Below, one piece after another: positions 1 through 9,099 of a stretch of 28,736 nucleotides of DNA (the first letter of the stretch is position 1; each line of letters begins with the position of its first letter). Location of the stretch: positions 1-28,736 of the forward strand of contig CAYVUV010000188.1 in the NCBI GenBank assembly GCA_964455095.1, read 5' to 3'. Position numbers and translations under genes: made by a program. The stretch comes from CAYVUV01 sp964455095 (GTDB lineage Bacteria; Desulfobacterota; Binatia; HRBIN30; CADEER01). The notes under the pieces are model-generated. The model was not told where the DNA came from, did not search any database, and saw nothing but the letters and a program-made list of their open reading frames with translations.

Positions 1-254
1 GCAAGCCGGGCGGTCAGGCGATCGACCACCGCGGCAATCCGCGTCTTCTCTTCGCGCAGTTTCTGATATTCGCTCGCAATATTCAACGCCGCCAACACCG
101 CGGCCGAAAAAGAAGAGGCCACCCGGCCGCTGGCCGTCACCTCGCGCATCTTTTCGTCGACGTATTGGGCCACCCGCCGGACATGCTCTTCCCCGTCGTC
201 GCTGGCGACGGAGAAGGTCTGCCCCATGATCTGCACCTCGACGGGCTGCCTCAT
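1..254 (-). CDS. zapA: Cell division protein ZapA, C-terminus cut by window edge
   Basis: ZapA binds FtsZ and cross-links protofilaments at the Z ring in the cytoplasm. Reading the minus strand from an ATG at 254 gives about 84 residues beginning MRQPVEVQIMGQTF, then EEHVRRVAQYVDEKM, and then an Ala-rich helix leading to SEYQKLREEK. This matches the ZapA globular head (short beta hairpin, then helices) followed by the start of its coiled coil. The gene runs off position 1, so the C-terminal coiled coil is missing. It starts 5 nt after the stop of the zapB-like gene, so the two are probably co-transcribed and translationally coupled. No strong Shine-Dalgarno is visible. The family assignment rests on sequence resemblance and context. 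Confidence 0.85.
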   Translation of the reverse strand, partial: MRQPVEVQIMGQTFSVASDDGEEHVRRVAQYVDEKMREVTASGRVASSFSAAVLAALNIASEYQKLREEKTRIAAVVDRLTARL

Positions 255-259
255 CGCCG

Positions 260-487
260 TTAACCGAGGTCCAGACCGTCCAGTCGACTCATGATCCGCT
301 CCACGTGGGCCTTCACCGCCGCCCGCTCCTGCTCCTGCTGGCGCAGCTGGGCGGCCGTGTCGTCGAGTCGCGCCTGCGTTTGCGCGAGCTGCTCCCGCAG
401 CCGGTCGCGCTCCGCCGTGACGGCCGCGTGCTGGGTCAAAATGTCGTCGATACGCGTTTCAAGAAGCTTGAGGCTCTCGATATCCAT
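260..487 (-). CDS. ZapB-like short coiled-coil division protein
   Basis: This 75-residue protein is almost entirely coiled coil: MDIESLKLLETRID, then heptad-like Leu, Ala, Gln and Arg runs to about residue 65, with no other domain. ZapB is a small coiled-coil protein that links ZapA-bound FtsZ to the chromosome terminus. Small coiled-coil genes directly upstream of zapA are commonly annotated as ZapB or TIGR02449-like. Length, composition and the 5-nt gap to zapA support that role. The sequence itself is low-information, so a function other than Z-ring stabilisation cannot be excluded. Confidence 0.75.
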   Translation of the reverse strand: MDIESLKLLETRIDDILTQHAAVTAERDRLREQLAQTQARLDDTAAQLRQQEQERAAVKAHVERIMSRLDGLDLG

Positions 488-535
488 GGCTCGCTTTTCT
501 CAAGTGACACTTCACCCTACACATGGGGCGCGGTT

Positions 536-1600
536 TCAATCAAGACGCAACTCCGCCGCGGAACCGGCGAAGAGCGCTGCGGCAAACGCCGCGGCATCAA
601 AGGGGGCGAGATCATCGGCCTGCTCCCCCAATCCGACATAGAGAATGGGCAGCTGCAACTCGGCGCGGATCGCCAACGCGATGCCGCCCTTGGCGGTGCC
701 GTCGAGCTTGGTGAGCACGACGCCGGTCACGCCGAGAGCTTCGTGGAAGACGCGCGCCTGGACCAGCGCGTTCTGGCCCGTGGTGGCATCGATCACCAGC
801 AATACCTGGTGCGGGGCGCCCGGCACCTGGCGGCCGATGGTGCGGGCGATCTTCTTCACTTCCTCCATCAGGTTGGCCTTCACGTGCAGGCGGCCGGCGG
901 TGTCGACGATGACCACATCGGCGCCGCGCGAGAGGGCGGCCTGAACGCCGTCGAAGGCGACGGCGGAGGGGTCGGCGCCGGACTGGTGCTTGACCAGATC
1001 GGCCCCGACGCGTTCGGCCCACAGCGCCAGTTGCTCGCCGGCAGCGGCGCGAAAGGTGTCGCCCGCTACCAGGAGCACTTTGTCGCCGCGCTGGCGGTAG
1101 CGGTGCGCCAGCTTGCCGATGGTGGTCGTCTTGCCGACGCCGTTGACGCCGACGACGAGCACGACCGTCGGCCGCTCGCTGGCCGGCTCGGAAATGGGAT
1201 CGGCCGCGAGCATCTCGGCCACCGCCTCGGTGATCAGGGCGCGCAGGGCGGCGGGACTGTCGACCGCACGGATGCGCGGGCGCAGGCGCTCGAGCAGCGC
1301 GCCGGTGGCCTTTACGCCGACGTCGGCGCTGAGCAGGATTTCTTCGACGCGGCCGAGCCAGCCCTCGCTCTCGGTCGGGCCGGTCCACGCCTCGAGCAGA
1401 CGGCGGGCGAGGTTGCCGCGCGTCTTGGCCAGACCGCTGATCCACAGCGGCGGCCGGCCGCCCGCCGGCGTCGCGCCGGGAGCCGAGCGCGCCGGCGCGG
1501 CGCGCCGCGGCAGCAGCAGACCGAGCGCGAGGATCAGCCCGACGACCACGGCCAGGGCGGCGGCCATGGCCACGCCGGCAAGGGCGGGATTCTCGAACAT
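536..1600 (-). CDS. ftsY: Signal recognition particle receptor FtsY
   Basis: FtsY is the SRP receptor GTPase that delivers ribosome-nascent chain complexes to the membrane translocon. The 354-residue product has an N-terminal hydrophobic segment (about residues 5-30), a short Pro/Ala linker, an N domain (about 55-135) and the GTPase domain. G-motifs are clear: GVNGVGKTTT at 151-160, GDTFRAAAGEQL at 180-191, DTAGR at 233-237 and TKLDGTAKGG at 297-306. The long acidic A domain of E. coli FtsY is absent and replaced by what looks like a true membrane anchor, as in many non-enterobacterial FtsY proteins. It lies 38 nt after smc and 48 nt before the zapB-like gene on the same strand, so this is probably one transcript. 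Confidence 0.97.
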   Translation of the reverse strand: MFENPALAGVAMAAALAVVVGLILALGLLLPRRAAPARSAPGATPAGGRPPLWISGLAKTRGNLARRLLEAWTGPTESEGWLGRVEEILLSADVGVKATGALLERLRPRIRAVDSPAALRALITEAVAEMLAADPISEPASERPTVVLVVGVNGVGKTTTIGKLAHRYRQRGDKVLLVAGDTFRAAAGEQLALWAERVGADLVKHQSGADPSAVAFDGVQAALSRGADVVIVDTAGRLHVKANLMEEVKKIARTIGRQVPGAPHQVLLVIDATTGQNALVQARVFHEALGVTGVVLTKLDGTAKGGIALAIRAELQLPILYVGLGEQADDLAPFDAAAFAAALFAGSAAELRLD

Positions 1601-1638
1601 CGGCAGACCGATCAGAAAAGACGCGTCGGGTGCGCGGC

Positions 1639-4600
1639 TCAGTTCAGCTGCACCGAGATGACCTTGGAAATGCCGGGCTCCTGCATGGTGACGCCGTAGA
1701 GCATGTCGGCCGCCTCCATCGTGCGCTTGTTGTGCGTGATGAGGATGAACTGCGAGTGCGCGCTCATTTCCTTGATCATCTGGCTGTAGCGGCCGATGTT
1801 GGCGTCGTCGAGCGGGGCGTCGACCTCGTCGAGAATGCAGAACGGCGTCGGGTTGATGAGAAACAGCGAGAAGATCAGGCTGACGGCAACCAGCGCCTTC
1901 TCGCCGCCAGAGAGCAGCGCGACGGTGTCGAGGCGCTTCCCTGGCGGTCGGACGACGATCTCGACGCCGGTCTCGAGCAGGTTGTGCTCGTCGGTCAGCA
2001 CCAGATGGCCCTCGCCGCCGCGGAACAGCCGCGGGAAGACCTTTTGGAACGTCTCGTTGGCGCGCGCGAAGGTCTCGGCGAACTTGGCGCGCGAGGCGCG
2101 GTTGAGCTTCTGGATGGTGCGCTCGAGATCGCTCAGCGAGCGCTCCAGGTCATCGCGTTGCGTGCGCAGGAAGCCGCCGCGCTCTTCGAGCTCGCGCAGC
2201 TCGTCGATGGCGGCGACGTTGACCTCGCCCAGGCGTCCCAGGCGCTCCTTCAGGCCTTCGAGGCGCGCGGTGCCGTCGGCCAGCTCGGCGGCCGCGACAT
2301 CGACCGCTTCCAGCTCGCCGAGCTCGGCGTGGTACTTCTCGCGCATCGCTTCCGACAGATGCTCGGCGCGCAGGCGCAGCTCGGAGCGCGACAGCTCGGT
2401 CTGGCTGCGCGCGCTGCGCGTCTGCTCGAGGCGCGCGTACAGCTCGCGCCCCTGTTGCTCGACCACACGCCGCACCTCGACCACGCGCTGCACCTCGACG
2501 GCGGCGACCTCGACCGCGGCCTGCAAGTCGGCGGCGCGCTCGGCTTGCGCGCGCTCCTCGTCGCGTCCCGCAGCGATGGCGCGCTCGATCTCGTCGCGCG
2601 CCTCGGCGCTACCGGCGCAATCGGCGGCCAGCGCCGTCTCGCGCTGCCCCAGCTCGGCCTGCTGGCGGCGACACGACTCCACCGCCACCGCGGCGGCCTG
2701 CTGGCGCTCGCGCCGTTCGGCGACGCGCACCTTCATCGCGGTGACCTCGCCGCCCAGCGCTTCGGCCCGCTCGGTCCCAGCGGCCGCGGCCGCCGTCTGT
2801 ACGGTGACCTGCTGCTCGAGCCCCTGGCGCTCGGCTGCCAGCTCGGCGAGCCGGGTGCGCAGCGCCTCGACCTCGGTGGCGGCGGTGCGGTCCTCGTTCT
2901 GCAGCGCCTCGATCTCATAACGCGCCACGTCGCGGCGGCTGGTGCACTGCGGGCGTTCGAAGTCGAGGCGCTCGACGTCCTTCTCGGCGCTGACGATGCG
3001 CACGGTCAGATCGTGCACGCCTTCGCCAAGCGCCTTCAGCGCGCTCTCCGTCGCGGCGATCGCCGCGCTCAAGCGCTCCAGCTCCTCGCGCACGCCGGCC
3101 TGGCGTTCGGCCAGCCCGGCGGCCGCGGTGCGCAGCTCGTCGATCTCGCGGCGGCGGGCGAGGATCTCTTCCTCGATCGGCCGGTCGCTGCCGCCGGTGA
3201 TGACGCCGGACGGGTCGACGACATCGCCCTCGGGGGTGACCAGCGTGACGTACACGCCGTTCTTGCGCCACAGGCCGACGGCGGACTCGAGATCGGGGAC
3301 CAGCACCACTTCGCCGAGCAGCGACTCGGCGACGCCGCGGAAGGAGTCGTCGAACTGCACCAGATCGAGCAGGCGCCGGGAGGTGCCGTTCATCGACGCC
3401 GCACCGTTGAGCGGCATGGCGCGCGGCTCGAGCGGGATGAAGCTGCCGCGGCCCGAGGCTTCGCGGCGCAGCAGATCGACCGCGCCGATGCCCTCGTCGG
3501 CGCCGCGCACGATGACGTACTGCAGGCGATCGCCGAGCACCGCCGCCACCGCGCGCTCGTACTGCTGCGGGATGTCGATCACGTCGGCGACCACGCCGAG
3601 CACGCCGTCGGCGTGTTGTTCCTCGCGCATGATGGCGCGCACGCCGCGGTGGAATCCCTCGTAGTTGCGCTGGATCTGTTCCAGCGACTCGAGCCGCGAG
3701 CGCACCTGCATCAGCGCCGCATCCACCTCGGCCGCCTCGCGCTCCCAGCGCCGGCGCTGCTCGGCCAGGTGGCGCATCTCGTCGGCGCGCGACTCGCGCT
3801 CGCCGCTGGCCGCCTCGAGCTCGGCGCGCAGCGCCGCGGCGTCGGCGCGCCGCGCCGTCACCTGCTGCTCGATCTCGAGCAAGCGCTGCTGCAGGGCGTC
3901 CTCTTCCGTGCGCCGGCGCTCGAGCTGGCGCGCCATGTCGTCGCGGCGGCGCTCGAGCGCGGTGGCTTGATTGCGCGCTTCGACCTCGCGCGTGATGTGC
4001 TCGACCAGCGCCGTCTTGGCGCCCTCGAGCCGCGCCTGCGCCTCGGCCAGCGCCGCGCGGGCCGCCGCCAGCTCTTCTTCCTTGCCGCTCAGGTCGCCTT
4101 CGTCGAAGAGCAGATATTGCGCCGACGCCTCGCGCTCGGCTTCCGCCCGCCCCAGGGCCGCGGCCGCCTCGTGCTGCGCGGCGCGCACGACCTCCAGCTC
4201 GTCGGTGAGTCGCGCCCGCCGCCGCTCGCGCTCGTCGCGCTCCTGCAGCTGCATGGCGATGCGCTCGCGCACGCGCTCGCGCTCGGCCTCGAGCACCGCC
4301 AGGCTTTCGCGCACGGTCATCTGTTGCCGCTCCGCCACCGTCACCGCCGCCGCTGCTTCTTCTTGCGCGCGCTCGCACGCGTCCAGCTCGGCGCGCACGG
4401 CCTGCTCGGCCTCGGTCAGCCGCGCCAGCTCCTCGTCCTGCTCCCAGAGCTGCCACTGCAGACCGCGCCACTGACTCGAGGTCAAACGCAGCTCCAGCTC
4501 GCGCACTTGCTCGGTCAGCTGCCGATAGGTCTCGGCCTTCTTGGCCTGGCGCTGCAGGTACTGGATCTGGCGGTCGATCTCGCGCAGCACGTCGTTGACC

Positions 4601-5214
4601 CGGGTCAGGTTCTCGCGCGCGCGCTCCATCTTGCGCTCGGCCGCCAGCTTGCGGCTGCGATAGAGCGTGGTGCCGGCGGCCTCTTCGATGAACAGGCGGC
4701 GATCCTCCGGCTTGGCGTTGATCAGCTGCTCGACCCGCCCCTGCTCGATGATCGCGTAGGCCTTCGAGCCGATGCCGGTGCCGAGAAACAGCTCGGTGAT
4801 GTCCTTCAAGCGGCACGGGATCCGGTTGATGGCGTATTCCGACTCACCGGAGCGGAAGTAGCGCCGCGTCACGGTCAGCTCGCTCAGGTTGCGGAAATGC
4901 GCCGGGATGGTCGAGATCTCGACGTCGAGGTCGGAAAGCTCGGGCAGCGGGCTGTCGTTTTCAAACGTCAGCGACACCTCGGCCATGCCGAGCGGGGCGA
5001 CGCGCTCGTTGCCGTTGAAGACCACCGCCTCCATCACGTCGCCGCGCAGATGCTTCGGGCTTTGTTCGCCCAGCACCCACCGGATGGCGTCGACCAGGTT
5101 GGATTTTCCGCACCCGTTCGGCCCCACCACTCCGGTGACGCCGCGGGGCACATCCAATACCGTTCGCTGGGGAAAGGATTTGAAACCGACTAGCTCGAGC
5201 GATTTGATGCGCAT
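1639..5214 (-). CDS. smc: Chromosome segregation ATPase SMC
   Basis: SMC forms a V-shaped dimer that, with ScpA and ScpB, condenses and individualises chromosomes. From the ATG at 5214 the protein has 1191 residues, typical of bacterial SMC. It starts MRIKSLELVGFKSF and has Walker A GPNGCGKS at 31-38. Long Glu/Arg/Ala-rich coiled coils flank a hinge at roughly 510-670 (contains GVLGVVADVIDIP). The ABC signature LSGGEKALVA is near 1101-1110 and Walker B FCILDEVD near 1125-1132. I chose 5214 over an in-frame GTG at 5232 because family members begin at MRIKSLEL and GGGGACGG lies just upstream of the ATG. scpA and scpB are not in the window. The opposite strand is also open for over 1100 codons, a composition effect. 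Confidence 0.98.
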   Translation of the reverse strand: MRIKSLELVGFKSFPQRTVLDVPRGVTGVVGPNGCGKSNLVDAIRWVLGEQSPKHLRGDVMEAVVFNGNERVAPLGMAEVSLTFENDSPLPELSDLDVEISTIPAHFRNLSELTVTRRYFRSGESEYAINRIPCRLKDITELFLGTGIGSKAYAIIEQGRVEQLINAKPEDRRLFIEEAAGTTLYRSRKLAAERKMERARENLTRVNDVLREIDRQIQYLQRQAKKAETYRQLTEQVRELELRLTSSQWRGLQWQLWEQDEELARLTEAEQAVRAELDACERAQEEAAAAVTVAERQQMTVRESLAVLEAERERVRERIAMQLQERDERERRRARLTDELEVVRAAQHEAAAALGRAEAEREASAQYLLFDEGDLSGKEEELAAARAALAEAQARLEGAKTALVEHITREVEARNQATALERRRDDMARQLERRRTEEDALQQRLLEIEQQVTARRADAAALRAELEAASGERESRADEMRHLAEQRRRWEREAAEVDAALMQVRSRLESLEQIQRNYEGFHRGVRAIMREEQHADGVLGVVADVIDIPQQYERAVAAVLGDRLQYVIVRGADEGIGAVDLLRREASGRGSFIPLEPRAMPLNGAASMNGTSRRLLDLVQFDDSFRGVAESLLGEVVLVPDLESAVGLWRKNGVYVTLVTPEGDVVDPSGVITGGSDRPIEEEILARRREIDELRTAAAGLAERQAGVREELERLSAAIAATESALKALGEGVHDLTVRIVSAEKDVERLDFERPQCTSRRDVARYEIEALQNEDRTAATEVEALRTRLAELAAERQGLEQQVTVQTAAAAAGTERAEALGGEVTAMKVRVAERRERQQAAAVAVESCRRQQAELGQRETALAADCAGSAEARDEIERAIAAGRDEERAQAERAADLQAAVEVAAVEVQRVVEVRRVVEQQGRELYARLEQTRSARSQTELSRSELRLRAEHLSEAMREKYHAELGELEAVDVAAAELADGTARLEGLKERLGRLGEVNVAAIDELRELEERGGFLRTQRDDLERSLSDLERTIQKLNRASRAKFAETFARANETFQKVFPRLFRGGEGHLVLTDEHNLLETGVEIVVRPPGKRLDTVALLSGGEKALVAVSLIFSLFLINPTPFCILDEVDAPLDDANIGRYSQMIKEMSAHSQFILITHNKRTMEAADMLYGVTMQEPGISKVISVQLN

Positions 5215-5466
5215 ACCGTCCCCACCCCCCACATACTGTGTCCCCGCCCCTCCGCTACCCCCATATGCGGTACCAGCTCACAGCACCGCTCGACCTGTCA
5301 AGGTAAGTTGGAGGAAAGCGCGAAGTCGGCGGCCCGGTCGCCTGGGTGCGGCCGCGTGGCCGACTTCCACTTGGCGCCGAATGCGAAGCAATATCAATAG
5401 GTCACGGCGCAGAGTTGAAGGCGGTGACTGCTTCCGCGGCGAGCCGCGCTGACAACGCGGTGAGGC
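5215..5466. other. Intergenic gap between HNH gene and smc
   Basis: This 252-nt gap holds no convincing gene, tRNA or repeat. A perfect minus-strand TTGACA (5296-5301) lies upstream of smc, but I see no -10 hexamer at 16-18 nt from it. The gap probably carries the smc-cluster promoter. Confidence 0.4.
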
Positions 5467-6081
5467 TCAGGGCTCGAGCTCGGTGTTCCAGTATGCCGCG
5501 TCGACCGTGGTCAGGAACGGCACCCACTCGCGGTAGTGCCGCAGACTGAAGGTCTCGAGCATGAACGGCGTCCACTCGGGCCGCCGCGGCAGACGCAACA
5601 GCCGCATGCCCGCCTGCGCCGGGGTGCGCCCGCCCTTCAGGCGGTTGCAGTTGTGGCAGGAGCAGACCACGTTCTGCCAATGCGAAGTGCCGCCCTGCGA
5701 GCGCGGCACGACGTGGTCGAGGTTGAGGTCCGACCGGGCGAACCGAATGCCGCAGTACTGGCAGGTGTTCTGGTCGCGCGCATAGACGTTGAAACGACTG
5801 AAGCGCACCTGGCGCTTGGGGACGCGGTCATAGGTGAGCAGGAGGATCACCCGCGGGACCCGAATGATGCGCCCGACCAGGCCCAGCGTATCGTCGTGCA
5901 CCGACACTGAAAGCTCGCTCCAGCTGGCGTAGTCGAAGGTCTGGTACTGCTCGTTCACCGCCTCGGCAAGTCCTTGATAGAGCAAGGAAAATGCACGGCG
6001 GACGGAGGTGATGTGCACCGGCAGAAAAGACCGGTTCAGGACCAGTACCTTGGTGTTGAGAACGAGCGCTCCCTCGACCAT
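5467..6081 (-). CDS. HNH endonuclease domain protein
   Basis: This 204-residue protein carries a complete HNH (McrA/Cas9-type beta-beta-alpha metal) nuclease motif. CQYC is at 107-110, LDHVVPRSQGG at 121-131 with D122-H123, N137, and CHNCNRLKGG at 142-151. The four Cys form the structural zinc site common to this subfamily. The N-terminal 100 residues (VLVLNRSFLPVHITSVRRAF) match the conserved N-terminal region of stand-alone HNH proteins in many Deltaproteobacteria, Cyanobacteria and Actinobacteria, whose biological role is poorly known. There is no methyltransferase or other restriction partner here, so a restriction role is not supported. A minus-strand promoter candidate lies about 40 nt upstream. 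Confidence 0.9.
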   Translation of the reverse strand: MVEGALVLNTKVLVLNRSFLPVHITSVRRAFSLLYQGLAEAVNEQYQTFDYASWSELSVSVHDDTLGLVGRIIRVPRVILLLTYDRVPKRQVRFSRFNVYARDQNTCQYCGIRFARSDLNLDHVVPRSQGGTSHWQNVVCSCHNCNRLKGGRTPAQAGMRLLRLPRRPEWTPFMLETFSLRHYREWVPFLTTVDAAYWNTELEP

Positions 6082-6119
6082 TTTCGTGCCACCCCGCTCG
6101 GCTGCGACGATTTCGCGGC

Positions 6120-6148
6120 ACGTTACTCATCCACTGTTTTGAAGTCAA
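6120..6148 (-). promoter_or_regulatory. Candidate sigma-70 promoter for the HNH gene
   Basis: On the minus strand, TTGACT (6148-6143) and TAACGT (6125-6120) are separated by exactly 17 nt. The -35 matches consensus at 5 of 6 positions. The -10 keeps the key T, A and final T. It points at the HNH ATG at 6081. Confidence 0.4.
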
Positions 6149-6191
6149 CTCGCGCCGCGACCGCATATGTCCGGCCCGCGGGGTAGTCAGG

Positions 6192-6220
6192 TTGCGCTGC
6201 CCAACCCTTCCACCTATCAT
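6192..6220 (+). promoter_or_regulatory. Candidate sigma-70 promoter for the radical SAM-RNase G operon
   Basis: TTGCGC (6192-6197) and TATCAT (6215-6220, 5 of 6 to consensus) are separated by 17 nt. A transcript starting near 6227 would lie downstream of the possible ATG at 6167 but upstream of the TTG start at 6251, which supports the later start. The -35 is weak. Confidence 0.4.
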
Positions 6221-6240
6221 CGCGCCTCGCCAAACAAACC

Positions 6241-6245
6241 GGAGG
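6241..6245 (+). promoter_or_regulatory. Shine-Dalgarno GGAGG that fixes a TTG start
   Basis: GGAGG at 6241-6245 sits 5 nt before an in-frame TTG at 6251. No comparable site precedes the upstream in-frame ATG at 6167. Confidence 0.65.
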
Positions 6246-6250
6246 GCCAG

Positions 6251-9079
6251 TTGGCAGTTTTCTCGCGGCACACATACGAGGCATTGCTGGCCCAGGTTGA
6301 GAAACCCGGCCGCTACCTCGGCAACGAACGCGGGGCGGTGCGCAAGGATCCCGCCGGCGTCGCGTTACACTTTGCCCTCGCCTTCCCGGAAGTCTACGAG
6401 ATCGCGCAGTCGCACCCCGGCCTGCAGATTCTGTACGGGCTGCTCAACAGCCGGCCCGACGTCTACGCCGAGCGCGCCTACGCGCCGTGGATCGACTTCG
6501 AAGCGCTGCTGCGCCAGCACGAGCAGCCGCTGGTCTCGCTCGAGACCTTCACGCCGCTGCACGAGTTCGACATCGTCGGCTTCAGCCTGCAGTACGAGCT
6601 GACCTACACGAATATCTTGAACATGCTCGACCTGGGCGGCATTCCGCTGCGCGCCGCCGAGCGCACGGCACACCACCCGTTGGTCGTCGCCGGCGGACCG
6701 TGTGCGTTCAATCCCGAGCCGCTGGCCGACTTCCTCGACGCGGTGCTGCTCGGCGACGGCGAGCAGGCCGTCGGCGAGCTGTGCGACGTCTATCTGGCAT
6801 GGGACGGCGATGACCGCACCGAGCTGCTGCGCGCCGTGGCGGCCATCGAAGGCATCTACGTGCCCGCCTTCTACACCCCGGAGTACGCGCCGAGCGGCAG
6901 GCTGATCGCCGTCCGCCCCAATCGCGACGATCAGCCCGACGTGGTCGAGAAGCGCGTGCTGCGCGATCTCGACGAGGTGCCGCTGCAAGAGACGCACGTG
7001 GTGCCCAACATCAAGGTCGTGCACGGCCGGCCCAACCTGGAAGTGATGCGCGGCTGCGTCAAAGGCTGCCGCTTCTGCCAGGCCGGCTACATCTACCGCC
7101 CGCTGCGCGAGCGCGACCCGCGCCGCGTGATCGAGCAGGCCGAAATCGCCATCGCCGCCACCGGCGCCGACGAGATGTCGCTGCTCAGCCTGAGCACCGG
7201 CGACTACAGCTGCGTCAACCCGGTGCTGACCGAGTTGATGAACAAGTTCGCCAGCCAGCGCGTCGCCGTGTCGCTGCCGTCGACCCGCGTCGACGCCCTC
7301 GCCCCGTCGCTGCTCGAGCAGATCCGCCGCGTGCGCAAGACCGGTTTCACGCTGGCGCCCGAGGCGGGCTCGCAGCGCATGCGCGACATCATCCAGAAAG
7401 AGTATCAGGAGCCCGAGCTGATCGAGGCGGCGCGGCAGATCTTCAGCCTCGGCTGGCGCACGCTGAAGCTCTACTTCATGATCGGCCTGCCGGGCGAAAC
7501 CGAAGCGGACATCCTCGGCATCGTCGACCTGGCGGCCAAGGTCACCGCCGCCGGCAATGGCAGCTGTGAGGTCACCGCCAGCGTCTCCACCTTCGTGCCC
7601 AAGCCGCACACGCCCTTCCAGTGGGCGGCACAGATCGACGTCGCCGAAACCGAGGCGCGGCAGTCGCTGCTGCGCCGCGAGTTGGCGCGGCGCCGCATCC
7701 GCTTCAAGTGGCACGACGCGCGCACCTCGTACCTCGAAGGCATCTTCTCGCGCGGCGACCGCCGCCTCGGCGCCCTGCTGCTCGCCGCGTATCGTCTCGG
7801 CTGCCGCTACGACGGGTGGACGGAGCACTGCCGCTTCGATCTCTGGGACCAGGCGCTGGCCGAGGTCGGTATCGATCCGGAGCAGTACCTGCGCCGGCGC
7901 TACCTCGACGAGGCGCTGCCGTGGGATCACCTGAGCAGCGGCGTCACCAAGGCCTTCCTGCAGCGCGAGCTGGCATACGCGGTCGAGGGCAAGCTGACGC
8001 CCGACTGCAGCGTCGAGCGCTGCACCTACTGCGGCGCGTGCGATTTCACCAAGGTAAAGAACGTCGACTACCATGTCCGCGGCGCCAAGGCCGCCGAGCA
8101 CCGCGGCGCCGCGATCGACCACTGGGCGCGCGGCCTCGTCGATGCGGAGGACGAGTCGGGTAGCTGGGAGCCGCGCGGTTGGCAGAAGATCCGCGCCCGC
8201 GTCGAGAACGGCGCCGGCCCACCACCCGCGGCCGCAGAGATCGCGCCGGCGCTCGCACCGGTCCCCGCCGCCGACCGCGGCGCGCCGCCGCGCCAGGAAA
8301 CCGGATTGGGCAATGCGGAGGAATGGCTCGCCGCCGATTCGGAGGGCCTGGCCGCGCCGGTGCTGGCCGCGAGCCCACTGCCCATCCAGCGCGTGCGCCT
8401 CACCTACCGCAAGGTCGACCGGGCGCGCTTCATCAGCCACCTCGAGCTGATCGACGTCATCGCTCGTTCGCTGCGCCGCGCCGCGTTGCCCGTAGCGTTC
8501 TCGCGCGGCCATCACCCGCAGCCGCGCCTGCGCTTCAGCCCCGGCCTGCCGGTCGGCACCGAGAGCGACTGCGAGATCCTCGACATCGACCTCACCGAAG
8601 CGCTCGAACCGGCGGAGGTCGCGGCCCGTCTCGGCGCCCAGATGCCCGAGGGCTTTGAAATGGCCGAGGCCCGCACGGTGTCCCTGCGCGAGCCGAGTCC
8701 GGAGAGCGGGCTGGCCGGCTTCCGTTACCGCATCGCCATCGCCGACCTGGTCAACGGCGACGGGGGCGCGTCGATCGACCAGCGTTTGGCAGACTTCCGC
8801 GCCGCGGCCGACTTCCCGGTGCGCCGGCGCGCGCCCAAGGGCGAGAAGGTCGTCGACGCGCGCGCGCTGGTGGCGCGTCTGGAGCGCGTCGATGCCGACC
8901 ACCTCGAGCTCGACCTGCGCTTCACGGCCGCCGGCTCCATCAAACCGAGCGATCTGCTCGCCGCCGTCCTCGGCCTCGAAGCCACCGCGGCACGCGCGCT
9001 GCCGATGCGCAAGACGCACCAGTTCCTCCACCCCGCCCCCGCCGGCGGCGCAGACGCTCCGGTAGCGCTGCCAGCCTGA
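6251..9079 (+). CDS. TIGR03960-family radical SAM protein fused to a DUF2344 domain
   Basis: From the TTG at 6251 the protein has 942 residues; an ATG at 6167 would add 28 residues that look like non-coding sequence. Domains: an N-terminal region with a B12-binding-like fold (about 110-220; FDIVGFSLQYELTYTN, VVAGGP, GDGEQAV); a radical SAM core with the CxxxCxxC cluster motif at C269, C273 and C276; LAPEAGSQRMR and KLYFMIGLPGE inside the barrel; a second Cys motif, CSVERCTYCGAC, after the barrel; an Ala/Pro-rich linker; and a C-terminal DUF2344 (TIGR03936) domain from about residue 712 (RLTYRKVDRARFISHLEL). Members of this family are often encoded next to RNase E/G, as here, 20 nt upstream. 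Their substrate is not established, though an RNA or ribosome-related modification is often inferred from context. Confidence 0.93.
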   Translation: MAVFSRHTYEALLAQVEKPGRYLGNERGAVRKDPAGVALHFALAFPEVYEIAQSHPGLQILYGLLNSRPDVYAERAYAPWIDFEALLRQHEQPLVSLETFTPLHEFDIVGFSLQYELTYTNILNMLDLGGIPLRAAERTAHHPLVVAGGPCAFNPEPLADFLDAVLLGDGEQAVGELCDVYLAWDGDDRTELLRAVAAIEGIYVPAFYTPEYAPSGRLIAVRPNRDDQPDVVEKRVLRDLDEVPLQETHVVPNIKVVHGRPNLEVMRGCVKGCRFCQAGYIYRPLRERDPRRVIEQAEIAIAATGADEMSLLSLSTGDYSCVNPVLTELMNKFASQRVAVSLPSTRVDALAPSLLEQIRRVRKTGFTLAPEAGSQRMRDIIQKEYQEPELIEAARQIFSLGWRTLKLYFMIGLPGETEADILGIVDLAAKVTAAGNGSCEVTASVSTFVPKPHTPFQWAAQIDVAETEARQSLLRRELARRRIRFKWHDARTSYLEGIFSRGDRRLGALLLAAYRLGCRYDGWTEHCRFDLWDQALAEVGIDPEQYLRRRYLDEALPWDHLSSGVTKAFLQRELAYAVEGKLTPDCSVERCTYCGACDFTKVKNVDYHVRGAKAAEHRGAAIDHWARGLVDAEDESGSWEPRGWQKIRARVENGAGPPPAAAEIAPALAPVPAADRGAPPRQETGLGNAEEWLAADSEGLAAPVLAASPLPIQRVRLTYRKVDRARFISHLELIDVIARSLRRAALPVAFSRGHHPQPRLRFSPGLPVGTESDCEILDIDLTEALEPAEVAARLGAQMPEGFEMAEARTVSLREPSPESGLAGFRYRIAIADLVNGDGGASIDQRLADFRAAADFPVRRRAPKGEKVVDARALVARLERVDADHLELDLRFTAAGSIKPSDLLAAVLGLEATAARALPMRKTHQFLHPAPAGGADAPVALPA

Positions 9080-9099
9080 GCCCACGCATCGCCGCCGCC

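Noticed and set aside
1630..5193. A 1187-codon open frame on the plus strand opposite smc
   Set aside because: It is an antisense shadow of the coiled-coil, GC-biased smc gene: its composition is Leu/Arg/Ala/Gln-rich with no domain, while the minus strand encodes a textbook SMC.
5296..5301. Perfect TTGACA on the minus strand upstream of smc
   Set aside because: No acceptable -10 hexamer lies 16-18 nt downstream, so I do not call a promoter.
5467..6081. HNH gene as part of a restriction or defence system
   Set aside because: There is no methyltransferase, helicase or other defence gene beside it, and this HNH type is widespread as a lone gene.
6365..9085. A 906-codon open frame on the minus strand opposite the radical SAM gene
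   Set aside because: The same high-GC shadow effect; the plus strand has clear catalytic motifs.
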